Notes under the pieces: model-generated | Database searches by the model: none | What the model saw: the letters and a program-made list of their open reading frames with translations, nothing else | What the model was told of the DNA's origin: nothing | Made by a program: the position numbers and the translations under genes | Shown here: positions 33,163 through 41,393 of the stretch, one piece after another | Position numbering within the stretch: position 1 is the first letter of the stretch | Layout: every line of letters starts with the position of its first letter | Origin: Chlorella sp. KRBP | Lineage: Eukaryota > Chlorophyta > Trebouxiophyceae > Chlorellales > Chlorellaceae | Length of the DNA stretch: 64,000 nucleotides | Assembly: GCA_004335735.1 (NCBI GenBank) | Contig: QAXK01000713.1 | Span: 1 to 64,000 of the forward strand | Direction of reading: 5' to 3'

Positions 33163-35220
33163 TCAGGCGCGGTGCACCTGCACCACGCTCGGCCGCGGTC
33201 CGCCCCAGCGCCCGCCGGAGAGCGAGCCGGGGGCCGCGTAGTCCGGGAAGTAGGAGTGCTGGTCGGCCCAGGTGCCCTCCTCCCCCGGGTGCTGGACGCA
33301 GACGAACACCGACTCGTCCCGGTCGTGGACGACCGGCCCGCAGGTCTCGGCCTCCCGGGGGACGGCGAGGAACTGCTCGACCTTGCCGCGCGAGCGGCCC
33401 TCGAGCGTCACGCGGTGCAGGGCGTCGCAGACACCGAGCGTGCCCGGCTGGCCGTCGGTCGAGATCCACAGCGCGCCGGTGGAGTCGAAGGCCAGGTTGT
33501 CCGGGCAGGAGATCGGCGAGACCGGGCCCTGGTAGCCGCCGAAGTACGTGCCGGCACTCGCGGGGTCGCCGCAGACGAGCAGGAGGTTCCAGCCGAACCG
33601 GGTGGCCGTCGGGTCGTTCCCGTTCTCCGTGACCTCGAGGACGTGCCCCTCGCGGTTGGTGATGCGGGGGTTGGCCTCGTCGGCCGGGGCGTTGGCGCCG
33701 ACCCCGCGGTTCGTGTTGTTCGTCAGCGCCGCGTAGACCTTCCCGGTGACGGGGTTGGGCTGGACGTCCTCGGGGCGGTCCATCTTGGTGGCGCCGACCT
33801 TGTCGGCGGCGAGCCGCGTGAAGACGAGGACCTCGGCGACGTCCATCCCCGGCACGCGCGAGCGGCCGTCCTTGACCAGCGGCAGCCACTCGCCGCGGCC
33901 GTCGAAGCGCTCGTCCGAGGGGAGCGTGCCGGCGCCGTCGATCTCGGCGGCCGGGCTGTCGCCGACGAACTTCGCCACGTAGAGGTCGCCGCTGGCGAGG
34001 AGGGTCTTGTTGTGCGCCCGGGCGGCCCGGCTGCTGCCCTTGGCCATCCGCTTGTGCGAGACGAACTTGTAGATGTACTCGAAGCGCTCGTCGTCGCCGG
34101 AGTAGGCGACGACCCGGCCGTCGCGGGCGACCCGGACGTTGGCACCCTCGTGCTTGAACCGGCCGAGCGCGGTGTGCTTGACCGGCGTGGAGTCGGGCTC
34201 CATCGGGTCCACCTCGACGACCCAGCCGAACCGGTTGACCTCGTTCTCGTACCCGGGCTGGCGGGCGTCGAAGCGCGGGTCGACGGTCCACCAGTTGCGG
34301 CCGGAGTCGCTGACGGTGGTCGGGATGCCGTAGCGCGCGTTCTCGGGGGTGGCGCCGGCGACGAAGTACTGGTGGAAGTTCTCCTCGCCGGAGAGCACGG
34401 TGCCCCAGGGGGTCGTGCCGCCCGAGCAGTTGTTCTGCGTGCCGAGGACCGTACGGCCCACCGGGTCGTCCTTGGTGCGCAGGAGACGGTGGCCGGCGGC
34501 CGGGCCGGAGACCGCGAACCGGGTCTGCAGGTGGATGCGGCGGTTGTAGTGGCTGCCCCGCACGTACTCCCACGGGCGGCCCTCGCCCGAGCGGCGCAGC
34601 TCGACGACGCTCAGGCCGTGCGCGGCCATCGCCGTCCGCTTGTTCTCCGCGACCCGGTCGGGGTCGGTGGTCGGCGGGAACATGATCGCCTCGTTGGTGT
34701 ACTCGTGGTTGGCCACGGCCAGCGCCCGCCGGCCACGTCGCCCGTCGAGCGGGAGGATGTCGAGGTAGTCGCAGTTGTAGCCGAACTGCCCGACCTGCGA
34801 GCGCTCGCTCTGGCGCTCGGGGTCGAACTCCTCGCTGCCCCGGAACAGCGGGTCGCCCCAGCGGATGACCGGCGTCCAGCGCCAGCCCCTCGGGACGGTG
34901 ACGGCGTCGACCTCCTTGGCCACCGGTGCGATGGGGGTGAACCGCAGCCCCCCGCGCCCGCCTCCGTGGCCGTGGCCGCCGTCGGCGGCGGCCAGCTCGG
35001 TGCTGCCGACGGTCAACGCGAGCGCCCCGACCCCACCGAGCACGCCGCGGCGGGTCAGCGCGGCGGCCGCGACGTCGCGGAAGTAGGCGTTGTCGCTGGT
35101 GTTGGGCGCCTCGTGGGCGCACTGGTCGCCGCACTTGAGCCGGCAGGTGACCGGGCTGCGCTTGCCCCGGGCGTGCGTGGCGAGCGAGAGGAGGGGACGG
35201 TGTCCGGGGGCGATGGTCAT
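33163..35220 (-). CDS. phoX: PhoX family phosphatase (DUF839), Tat-exported
   Basis: The 685-residue protein carries a twin-arginine-like export signal set back from the start (LTRRGVLGGVGALALTVGS, about residues 56-74), preceded by a PhoX-type N-terminus with paired cysteines in CRLKCGDQC. The body is a beta-propeller with Ca/Fe-binding acidic loops such as RVARDGRVVAYSGDDERFEY and PEDVQPNP. PhoX enzymes are extracytoplasmic alkaline phosphatases that release phosphate from organic esters, usually under Pho control; no pho box could be recognised. AGGGAG precedes the ATG. A candidate -10 (TAGCGT) lies at 35260-35265 on the minus strand; nothing else was seen in 35221-35354. Confidence 0.88.
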   Translation of the reverse strand: MTIAPGHRPLLSLATHARGKRSPVTCRLKCGDQCAHEAPNTSDNAYFRDVAAAALTRRGVLGGVGALALTVGSTELAAADGGHGHGGGRGGLRFTPIAPVAKEVDAVTVPRGWRWTPVIRWGDPLFRGSEEFDPERQSERSQVGQFGYNCDYLDILPLDGRRGRRALAVANHEYTNEAIMFPPTTDPDRVAENKRTAMAAHGLSVVELRRSGEGRPWEYVRGSHYNRRIHLQTRFAVSGPAAGHRLLRTKDDPVGRTVLGTQNNCSGGTTPWGTVLSGEENFHQYFVAGATPENARYGIPTTVSDSGRNWWTVDPRFDARQPGYENEVNRFGWVVEVDPMEPDSTPVKHTALGRFKHEGANVRVARDGRVVAYSGDDERFEYIYKFVSHKRMAKGSSRAARAHNKTLLASGDLYVAKFVGDSPAAEIDGAGTLPSDERFDGRGEWLPLVKDGRSRVPGMDVAEVLVFTRLAADKVGATKMDRPEDVQPNPVTGKVYAALTNNTNRGVGANAPADEANPRITNREGHVLEVTENGNDPTATRFGWNLLLVCGDPASAGTYFGGYQGPVSPISCPDNLAFDSTGALWISTDGQPGTLGVCDALHRVTLEGRSRGKVEQFLAVPREAETCGPVVHDRDESVFVCVQHPGEEGTWADQHSYFPDYAAPGSLSGGRWGGPRPSVVQVHRA

Positions 35221-35354
35221 GCGGGTCTCCCTGGCGTGGAATCGGCTGGTCCGCGCAGGACGCTAGGAGTGCCGGGGACCCCGCGGGGCGACGGCGACCT
35301 GAACACCGGGTGACGGTTGGTCGATGCTTCGGTGGAGCGCCGGTCAGGCCTTGG

Positions 35355-35735
35355 TCAAGACGTGCGGCCGGTGCCGGGGCCGTCGGGACCTCCGGCCGGG
35401 TGGAGCACGGTCTGGGCGGCGACCACGGCCAGCCCGGCGACGCCGACGAACCACGCCCACCCGGTGCGCTCGATCGCCAGCAGGCCGAACGCGACGGCGT
35501 AGACGAGCACGATGGCGGCCACGGTGCGCGGCCCCTGGGCCAGGCGCAGCCGCGCCTTCGGGGCCATGAACAGCCCCCAGAGGACGAGCACGACGAGGGT
35601 CGCCCCGACCGCGGCGGCCCAGCCGGCCGCACCGCCCCCGACGGCGTGGTGCGCGAGCGCGCCGACCCCGCCGAAGAGGGCGATCTCGGTGACGAAGGCG
35701 ACGAGCGCGAGCAGCGCGAGGGCCGGGGTGCTCAC
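35355..35735 (-). CDS. YrdB/DUF2568 family membrane protein
   Basis: The 126-residue protein has four transmembrane helices in the DUF2568 pattern, with TEIALFGGVGALAHHAVGGG at the start and LWGLFMAPKARLRLAQGPR in the middle. The function of the family is unknown. Its GTG overlaps the nuoB2 stop as GTGA, so it is made with nuoA2 and nuoB2. The coupling suggests a link to the second complex I, though it may be a passenger. It is the last gene of this short operon. Confidence 0.8.
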   Translation of the reverse strand: MSTPALALLALVAFVTEIALFGGVGALAHHAVGGGAAGWAAAVGATLVVLVLWGLFMAPKARLRLAQGPRTVAAIVLVYAVAFGLLAIERTGWAWFVGVAGLAVVAAQTVLHPAGGPDGPGTGRTS

Positions 35736-36313
35736 GGCTTCGCGACCAGCCCGCGGGTGACGTCGGCCGCGGTGGCGGCGCGGTGGCCGGCGAAGCGTCC
35801 CGCTCGACGGGCGGCGATGGCCCCGCCGCTGACCCGCTCGGCGGCGATCTTCTCCTGGAGCTTGATGATCCCCTGGAGCAGCGCCTCGGGGCGCGGGGGG
35901 CAGCCCGGGACGTAGACGTCGACGGGGATGACCTGGTCGACGCCCTTGGTCACCGAGTACGAGTCCCAGTACGGCCCACCGGAGTTCGAGCACGCACCGA
36001 ACGAGATGACGTACTTCGGCTCGGGCATCTGGTCGTAGAGGCGGCGGATGGCCGGCGCCATCTTGTCGGTGACCGTGCCCGAGACGACCATGAGGTCGGC
36101 CTGGCGGGGGCCGGGCGCGAAGGGGATGACCCCGAGCCGGATGAAGTCGTGGCGGCCCATCGAGGTGGCGATGAACTCGATGGCGCAGCACGCGAGGCCG
36201 AAGTTGAACACCCAGAGGCTGTAGCGGCGTCCCCAGTTGAGGACGACCCGCACCGGCTTGGGCGCGTGCTCGCCGAGCGGGCCGACGCGCGGCATCGGCA
36301 GGTCGACGGTCAT
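35732..36313 (-). CDS. nuoB: Complex I subunit B, second copy
   Basis: This 193-residue subunit carries cluster N2, the last iron-sulfur centre before quinone. All four ligands are present: C42-C43 (GLACCAIEF), C108 (SFGACSNSGG) and C138 (VPGCPPRPE). The residues IPFAPGPRQADLMVVSGTV and MPEPKYVISFGAC are typical. The C-terminal 35 residues are extra and basic. ATG overlaps the nuoA2 stop as ATGA. This gene and nuoA2 lie 14 kb from nuoC2 on the same strand; together they give A-B-C-H-I-J-K-L-M-N but no D. Confidence 0.93.
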   Translation of the reverse strand: MTVDLPMPRVGPLGEHAPKPVRVVLNWGRRYSLWVFNFGLACCAIEFIATSMGRHDFIRLGVIPFAPGPRQADLMVVSGTVTDKMAPAIRRLYDQMPEPKYVISFGACSNSGGPYWDSYSVTKGVDQVIPVDVYVPGCPPRPEALLQGIIKLQEKIAAERVSGGAIAARRAGRFAGHRAATAADVTRGLVAKP

Positions 36314-36675
36314 CGCAGGTCCCAGCGGAGGAGGCCGCGGCGGCCGGCGTGCAGCAGCCCGAGGAGGACGACGCCGACGAAGACGACGACCTCGACGAGC
36401 GAGGCCACCCCGAGGTCGGCGTCCCGCAGCACGAGCGCCCACGGGAAGAGGTAGACGGTGTCGACGGCGAAGATCACGTAGAGGAAGGCGAAGGAGAGGT
36501 AGCGCACCCGCGACTGGGCCCAGCCGGAGCCGACGGGGTCCACGCCCGACTCGTAGGTGGTCCGGCCGGCGACGCCCGCGGCCCGCGGCGCGACGAGGCG
36601 CCGGACGACCATCGCGGCGGTCACGAGGACCACACCCGCGAGGACGACCGCCGCGGCGGCGAGGTAGCCCTCCAT
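36310..36675 (-). CDS. nuoA: Complex I subunit A, second copy
   Basis: The 121-residue protein has three transmembrane helices and the NuoA signature around YESGVDPVGSGWAQSRVRYL, followed by FAFLYVIFAVDTVYLFPWAL, which holds the conserved acidic residue of helix 2. It starts the nuoA-nuoB-DUF2568 operon. TAGGCT 8 nt before the ATG indicates a leaderless promoter; this box overlaps the stop codon of the upstream lipoprotein gene. Confidence 0.92.
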   Translation of the reverse strand: MEGYLAAAAVVLAGVVLVTAAMVVRRLVAPRAAGVAGRTTYESGVDPVGSGWAQSRVRYLSFAFLYVIFAVDTVYLFPWALVLRDADLGVASLVEVVVFVGVVLLGLLHAGRRGLLRWDLR

Positions 36676-36683
36676 GACGCGTC

Positions 36684-36689
36684 AGCCTA
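36684..36689 (-). promoter_or_regulatory. -10 box TAGGCT of the nuoA2 leaderless promoter
   Basis: On the minus strand TAGGCT is followed by 8 nt and the ATG at 36675. The TAG of the box is the stop codon of the lipoprotein gene, so the two functions share sequence. Confidence 0.55.
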
Positions 36690-37244
36690 GCCGCGGTCCT
36701 CGGGGAGGAAGCAGGCGCCGTAGAGCGTGAGGATCGTGCCGACCTTCGTGCCGAAGACCACGCGCGCGCCCGTGCTCGGGTCGCCGACGGAGATCTCGTG
36801 CGCGCCCGGCTCGTCCTGGAGGACGGTGACCTCGGTGAAGCCCCGGGCCGCGAGCGGCTCCTTCATCGCGTCGACGGCCTTGCTCCAGTTGGCGTCCTCG
36901 ACCGCGCCCTCGGCGCCGTCGAACGTGTAGTTGCCGTTCTTCGCCCCGTCGACCCGGTCGAAGGGGGCCCCGCAGCCGCCACGATCGGAGCGCACCGGCT
37001 CGGCCTCGTTCCAGCGCAGGCCGGGCTGCTGCGCGTCGACGATGTCACGGAGGTCGCCGAGCAGCGCCAGGTAGCCCTTCTCGGCCTCCTCGAAGGTCGG
37101 TCGCTGCGCCAGCTGCTCCCTCGGGTCCATGCTGCCTCCCGTGCTCGTCGTCGAAGAACATCCCGCCGTGGCCGCGAGCGCCACGGCGACCAGCACCATG
37201 GCGCCGCGCCGTCGCGCGCCTCGCCCACCCCGGTGACCACCCAT
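36687..37244 (-). CDS. Putative lipoprotein of unknown function
   Basis: The 185-residue protein has a lipoprotein signal with a basic start (GGHRGGRGARRRG), hydrophobic core and lipobox LAATAGC at about residues 23-29. It should be lipid-anchored on the outer face of the membrane. The mature part is mixed alpha/beta with two further cysteines (GGCGAPF and GACFLPEDRG) that might form a disulfide. I do not recognise a family. The ATG at 37244 is preferred to one 51 nt upstream because TAGGCT lies exactly 8 nt before it. Confidence 0.75.
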   Translation of the reverse strand: MGGHRGGRGARRRGAMVLVAVALAATAGCSSTTSTGGSMDPREQLAQRPTFEEAEKGYLALLGDLRDIVDAQQPGLRWNEAEPVRSDRGGCGAPFDRVDGAKNGNYTFDGAEGAVEDANWSKAVDAMKEPLAARGFTEVTVLQDEPGAHEISVGDPSTGARVVFGTKVGTILTLYGACFLPEDRG

Positions 37245-37252
37245 GGTCGGCC

Positions 37253-37258
37253 AGCCTA
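37253..37258 (-). promoter_or_regulatory. -10 box TAGGCT of the lipoprotein gene's leaderless promoter
   Basis: On the minus strand TAGGCT is followed by 8 nt and the ATG at 37244, the same arrangement as for nuoA2 half a kilobase away. Confidence 0.55.
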
Positions 37259-37270
37259 GGCGGCGGGGCG

Positions 37271-39001
37271 TCAGCCCCCGAGCCACGAGGGCCACCAGTC
37301 CCAGGCGCGGGGGTCGTCGGTGATGCCGGTGTTGTTGCCCTCGACGGCGTCCTGCGGGTGGCCGGAGACGACGGTGGCCATGTTGTACTGGCTCGTCGAC
37401 TCGGCCTGCAGGTAGCTGGAGTGGCCGCTCACGCCGTCGTAGTCGCGCCCGTCGACCGTGGCGTCACCGGTCTCGAGGTGGTTGATGCCGTCCATCGCCG
37501 AGGGGTCGATGCCGAACCGGCCGAGGTCGCCCACGCCGTCCCACCTGGCCTCGGCGTAGTACGCGCTGTCGCTCGGGATGTCGAGGTCGCCGACGTCGCT
37601 CGTGCCGAGGCCCGGCGAGCCGAAGAAGACGGCGCGGTCGACGCCGGTGCCCTCGTGCTGGAGGCCGTAGCCGGTGGTGGTCGACCCGTAGGAGTGGCCG
37701 AGCGCGGTGAGGTCGGGGTCGGTGGCCCGCGAGGAGTTCAGGCCGCGGTAGAAGTCGGCGAGCGCCGCGCCGCCGTCCTCGGCCGACCCCGAGAGCGCGA
37801 CCGAGTCGCCGGAGAACGTCGACCCCCACTGCGGCGCCTGGTAGTCGAGCCAGACGACCGTGGCCACGGTGCCGGACATGTCGCCGTTGCGGCGCAGCTC
37901 GTCGAGCGTGGCGCGGCGCAGGTCGGCCATGTCGTCGACGTAGCCGCCCATGCCCTCGACGGTGCTCGTCAGGCCGGGGGTGAAGACCCCGACGTGGTCG
38001 GCGGTGTCGACGTCGCCGACCGAGACCGCGGCCTGCGGGCGCTTCCCGTCGGGGAGGTCGAACACGAGCAGGTGCCGGTCGTCGTCCTCGAGGATGCCCT
38101 GGAGGGTGTCGACGGCCGCCAGCTGCTCCTCGACGGTGCCCAGCTCGTCGATGAGCCGGAGGTAGGCGGGGTCGTAGGGGTCGGGGTCCATCGCGTCCAG
38201 CTGCTCGCGCAGCTCGTCGCGCCGGTCGGTGAGGTCGGCGTCGGCGGTCGCCAGGCGGGTCCGGTTGGCCTCGTCGCGCACGCCCATCGGGATGCCGTCG
38301 CGGTTGCCGACCCAGTCGGGGTGCTCGTCGAGGACGCGCTGCTGCTCCTCGGGCGAGAGCGACTCCCACCACCCGGTGCTGTCGGCGGGCGTGGCGTCGC
38401 TCGGCGGGCCGAGCAGGGAGAGGTGGCCGGCCTCGTCGCCGTCGCGGGCGGCCTCGTCGAGGGAGGCGTCCGAGCCGTCGGCGATGCTGCCGTCGCGGAT
38501 GCCCGAGAGCACCGACACGAGGTCGGTGTCGACGTCGTTCGCCTTGCGCAGCGCCTGCTCGACCCGGGCGACGCACTCGTCGACGAGCACCTGGCGCTCC
38601 TGCCGGGCGACCTGCTCGTCGTGCTCGGTGGCGTAGCAGGCCATCAGCCCGGTGTCGTCGGTGACGGTGCCGTCGGCGGAGATCTCCAGGCCGTGCTGGT
38701 TCGCGTACTCGACGGCGGCGTCGACGGCCGACTCCACGCCCGTCACCGCGTCCCCGGCCTCGATGACCGCCCGGCGCGCGGCGCTCACCTCGGCGACGAG
38801 GATCTCGAGGTCGTCGGTGACGCGCGTGAGCCGCTGCTGCGCCGTGGTGGCCGCCGAGCCGACCCAGCGCGCCGGCCCGGCCATCGTCCGCAGGTCGTCG
38901 GCGCGGTCGAGCAGGTCGCGCCGGCTCGTGGTCAGCGCCTCCTCGGCGGTGGTGAAGGGCGCGGCCTTCCACTGCTTGACCTGTCCCCAGGTGAGGCTCA
39001 T
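37271..39001 (-). CDS. DUF1023 alpha/beta hydrolase with WXG-type helical N-terminus
   Basis: The 576-residue protein starts with a helical region of about 130 residues (MSLTWGQVKQWKAAPFTTAE, then RWVGSAATTAQQRL) that resembles WXG100/ESX-type substrate hairpins. A linker precedes a C-terminal DUF1023 alpha/beta-hydrolase domain with nucleophile S437 in LGHSYGSTTTGYG. Such fusions are found in actinobacteria and are suspected type VII secretion clients; no ESX machinery gene is in this window, so export is unproven. The final residues (WWPSWLGG) are Trp-rich. ATG overlaps the stop of the upstream small gene as ATGA. Confidence 0.82.
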   Translation of the reverse strand: MSLTWGQVKQWKAAPFTTAEEALTTSRRDLLDRADDLRTMAGPARWVGSAATTAQQRLTRVTDDLEILVAEVSAARRAVIEAGDAVTGVESAVDAAVEYANQHGLEISADGTVTDDTGLMACYATEHDEQVARQERQVLVDECVARVEQALRKANDVDTDLVSVLSGIRDGSIADGSDASLDEAARDGDEAGHLSLLGPPSDATPADSTGWWESLSPEEQQRVLDEHPDWVGNRDGIPMGVRDEANRTRLATADADLTDRRDELREQLDAMDPDPYDPAYLRLIDELGTVEEQLAAVDTLQGILEDDDRHLLVFDLPDGKRPQAAVSVGDVDTADHVGVFTPGLTSTVEGMGGYVDDMADLRRATLDELRRNGDMSGTVATVVWLDYQAPQWGSTFSGDSVALSGSAEDGGAALADFYRGLNSSRATDPDLTALGHSYGSTTTGYGLQHEGTGVDRAVFFGSPGLGTSDVGDLDIPSDSAYYAEARWDGVGDLGRFGIDPSAMDGINHLETGDATVDGRDYDGVSGHSSYLQAESTSQYNMATVVSGHPQDAVEGNNTGITDDPRAWDWWPSWLGG

Positions 39002-39303
39002 CGCGGCTGGTTCCGCGGCACGGGGGTGAAGGCCTCGCGGGCGGCGGCGTCGTCGGCCGCGTACCGGTCGGCGGCGGACTCCAGCCCCTCGGCGTAGGTG
39101 CGGGCCTTGCGCACCCACGCGGCGACGTCGCTCTCCCAGCACGTGGCGACGGTCCCGACGAGCGCGACGGCCGAGGCCCCGGGGATGCCGGAGGTGATGC
39201 CGCGCAGGTCCGCGGGCGCGGTGGTGTCCTCGACGACGCCGAGGGCGTCGCGAGCCGCCTGCGCCGAGGTGCGCAGGTCCTCCAGCTGGACCTCGAAGGC
39301 CAT
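38998..39303 (-). CDS. WXG100-like small helical protein
   Basis: This 101-residue protein is predicted to be all helical, with heptad-like spacing (QLEDLRTSAQAARDALGVVE) and a mid-protein turn where WESDVAAW stands in place of the usual WxG. Length, position and 4-bp overlap with the DUF1023 gene suggest a partner in a WXG100/ESX-like heterodimer. The match to the family is only by pattern, so the call is moderate. ATG 39303 has a strong GGGGGAG ribosome binding site upstream. Confidence 0.65.
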   Translation of the reverse strand: MAFEVQLEDLRTSAQAARDALGVVEDTTAPADLRGITSGIPGASAVALVGTVATCWESDVAAWVRKARTYAEGLESAADRYAADDAAAREAFTPVPRNQPR

Positions 39304-39455
39304 CTCTCCCCCTCGTCCGGTGACCGACGCTCCCACCCTGTCGGCCCGCCTCGAACCGTACAAGGGGGAGCACTCCCCAGGGGCTCGTTCCGGCCCGGGT
39401 GCTGCACGGACCGGTCGCACCGTGGATACGACGAAGGTCACCCTCACCTGCGACG

Positions 39456-39461
39456 TACGAT
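39456..39461 (+). promoter_or_regulatory. Candidate -10 box TACGAT for korA
   Basis: TACGAT lies 66 nt before the korA GTG in the 224-nt divergent gap 39304-39527, which would give a normal 5' leader of about 60 nt. No clear -35 was found. The rest of the gap shows no other recognisable element. Confidence 0.35.
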
Positions 39462-39527
39462 GGAACACGGTGCGCCCACGAGCGTGTTGGGCCCCACGAG
39501 AGCACTCCCGACACCCCAGGGACCACC

Positions 39528-40562
39528 GTGACCAGCAAGACCGTCCAGACCCTCGACCGCGTCGTCATCCGGTTCGCCGGGGACTCCGGCGACGGGATGC
39601 AGCTGACCGGCGACCGCTTCACCTCCGAGACCGCCGCGATGGGCAACGACCTGTCGACGCTGCCCAACTTCCCCGCCGAGATCCGCGCCCCCCAGGGCAC
39701 CCTGCCGGGCGTCTCCAGCTTCCAGCTGCACTTCGCCGACCACGACGTCCTCACCCCCGGCGACGCCCCCGACGTCCTCGTCGCGATGAACCCCGCCGCC
39801 CTCAAGGCCAACCTCGCCGACCTCCCCCGCGGCGCGACGCTCATCGTCAACACCGACGAGTTCACCAAGCGCAACCTCGGCAAGGTCGGCTACGCCGAGA
39901 GCCCCCTCGAGGACGGGTCGCTGGAGTCCTGGCACGTCCACCCCGTCGCGCTCACCTCGATCACCGTCGAGGCCCTCGCCGAGTTCTCCGGCCTGACCCG
40001 CAAGGAGAAGGAGCGGGCGAAGAACATGTTCGCCCTCGGCCTGCTCTCCTGGATGTACACGCGGCCGACCACCGGCACCGAGGCGTTCCTGCAGAAGAAG
40101 TTCGGCGGCCGCCCCGAGATCCTCGCCGCCAACCTCGCCGCCCTGACCGCCGGCTGGAACTACGGCGAGACCACCGAGGACTTCGCCTCCACCTACGTCG
40201 TCCAGCCCGCCCCGATGGCGCCGGGCACGTACCGCAACGTCACGGGCAACACGGCGCTGGCGCTCGGGCTCGTGGCGGCGTCGCACCGGGCCGGGCGCCC
40301 CCTGGTCCTCGGCTCGTACCCGATCACGCCGGCGTCGGACATCCTCCACGCGCTGTCGTCGATGAAGCGGCACGGCGTGACGACCATCCAGGCCGAGGAC
40401 GAGATCGCCGGCATCGGCATCGCGCTCGGCGCCTCGTACGGCGGGGCCATCGGGGTGACGACGACGTCCGGCCCGGGCATCGCGCTGAAGTCCGAGACCA
40501 TCGGGCTGGCGGTGTCGCTCGAGCTGCCGCTGGTGATCGTCGACATCCAGCGCGGCGGCCCG

Positions 40563-40600
<38 letters not shown>

Positions 40601-41393
40601 GCTCCAGGTGATGTTCGGCCGCAACGGCGAGTCGCCCGTGCCGGTCATCGCCGCGCAGACCCCCGCCGACTGCTTCGACGCCGCGATGGAGGCCGTCCGC
40701 ATCGCGACGACCTACCGCACGCCGGTCGTCCTGCTCTCCGACGGCTACCTCGCGAACGGCTCGGAGCCGTGGGCGGTGCCGGGGCTCGACGAGCTGCCGG
40801 GTGCGCCGGTGTCGTTGGCGTCGGAGCCGAACGCCGTCGACGACGCCGGCGAGCCGGTCTTCCGGCCCTACCTGCGCGACCCCGACACCCTCGCCCGCCC
40901 GTGGGCGGTCCCGGGGACGGCCGGGCTCGAGCACCGCATCGGCGGCATCGAGAAGGCCGACGTCACCGGCGACATCAGCTACGACCCCGACAACCACGAC
41001 CGGATGGTCCGGCTGCGCCAGGCCAAGGTCGACGGCGTGACGGTGCCCGACCTCGAGGTCGACGACCCGACCGGTGACGCCCGCGTGCTCGTCCTCGGCT
41101 GGGGCTCGACCTACGGCCCCATCGCCGCGGCGACGCGGACGGTCCGCAACACCGGGGCGGCCGTGGCCCGGGCGCACCTGCGCCACGTCAACCCGTTCCC
41201 CGCGAACCTCGGCGACGTCCTGCGCCGGTACGACCGCGTGGTCGTCCCGGAGATGAACACCGGGCAGCTGGCGCTGCTCCTGCGCGGCACGTTCCTCGTC
41301 GACGTCCGCACGTACAGCTCGGTCCGCGGGCTCCCGTTCACGACGGTCGAGCTCGCCGACGTCATCTCGTCCACCCTCGAGGAGGTCCGGTGA
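39528..41393 (+). CDS. korA: 2-oxoglutarate:ferredoxin oxidoreductase, subunit alpha (gamma-alpha fusion)
   Basis: The 621-residue protein starts with the gamma domain (VVIRFAGDSGDGMQLTGDRF, EIRAPQGTLPGVSSFQLHF) and continues into the alpha domain (SYPITPASDILHALSSMKRHG, IQAEDEIAGIGIALGASYGG, SGPGIALKSETIGLAVSLEL). It ends with the transketolase C-terminal domain (VLGWGSTYGPI). With KorB it decarboxylates 2-oxoglutarate to succinyl-CoA and reduces ferredoxin. There is no ferredoxin domain, as in the mycobacterial two-subunit type, which works in air. GTG 39528 is preceded by AGGGA. KorB starts within its stop codon. Confidence 0.93.

Noticed and set aside
21212..35354. Mobile genetic island between the two nuo2 halves
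   Set aside because: No integrase, transposase, tRNA edge or direct repeat is present and the base composition is normal. An ancient insertion or rearrangement is a better description.
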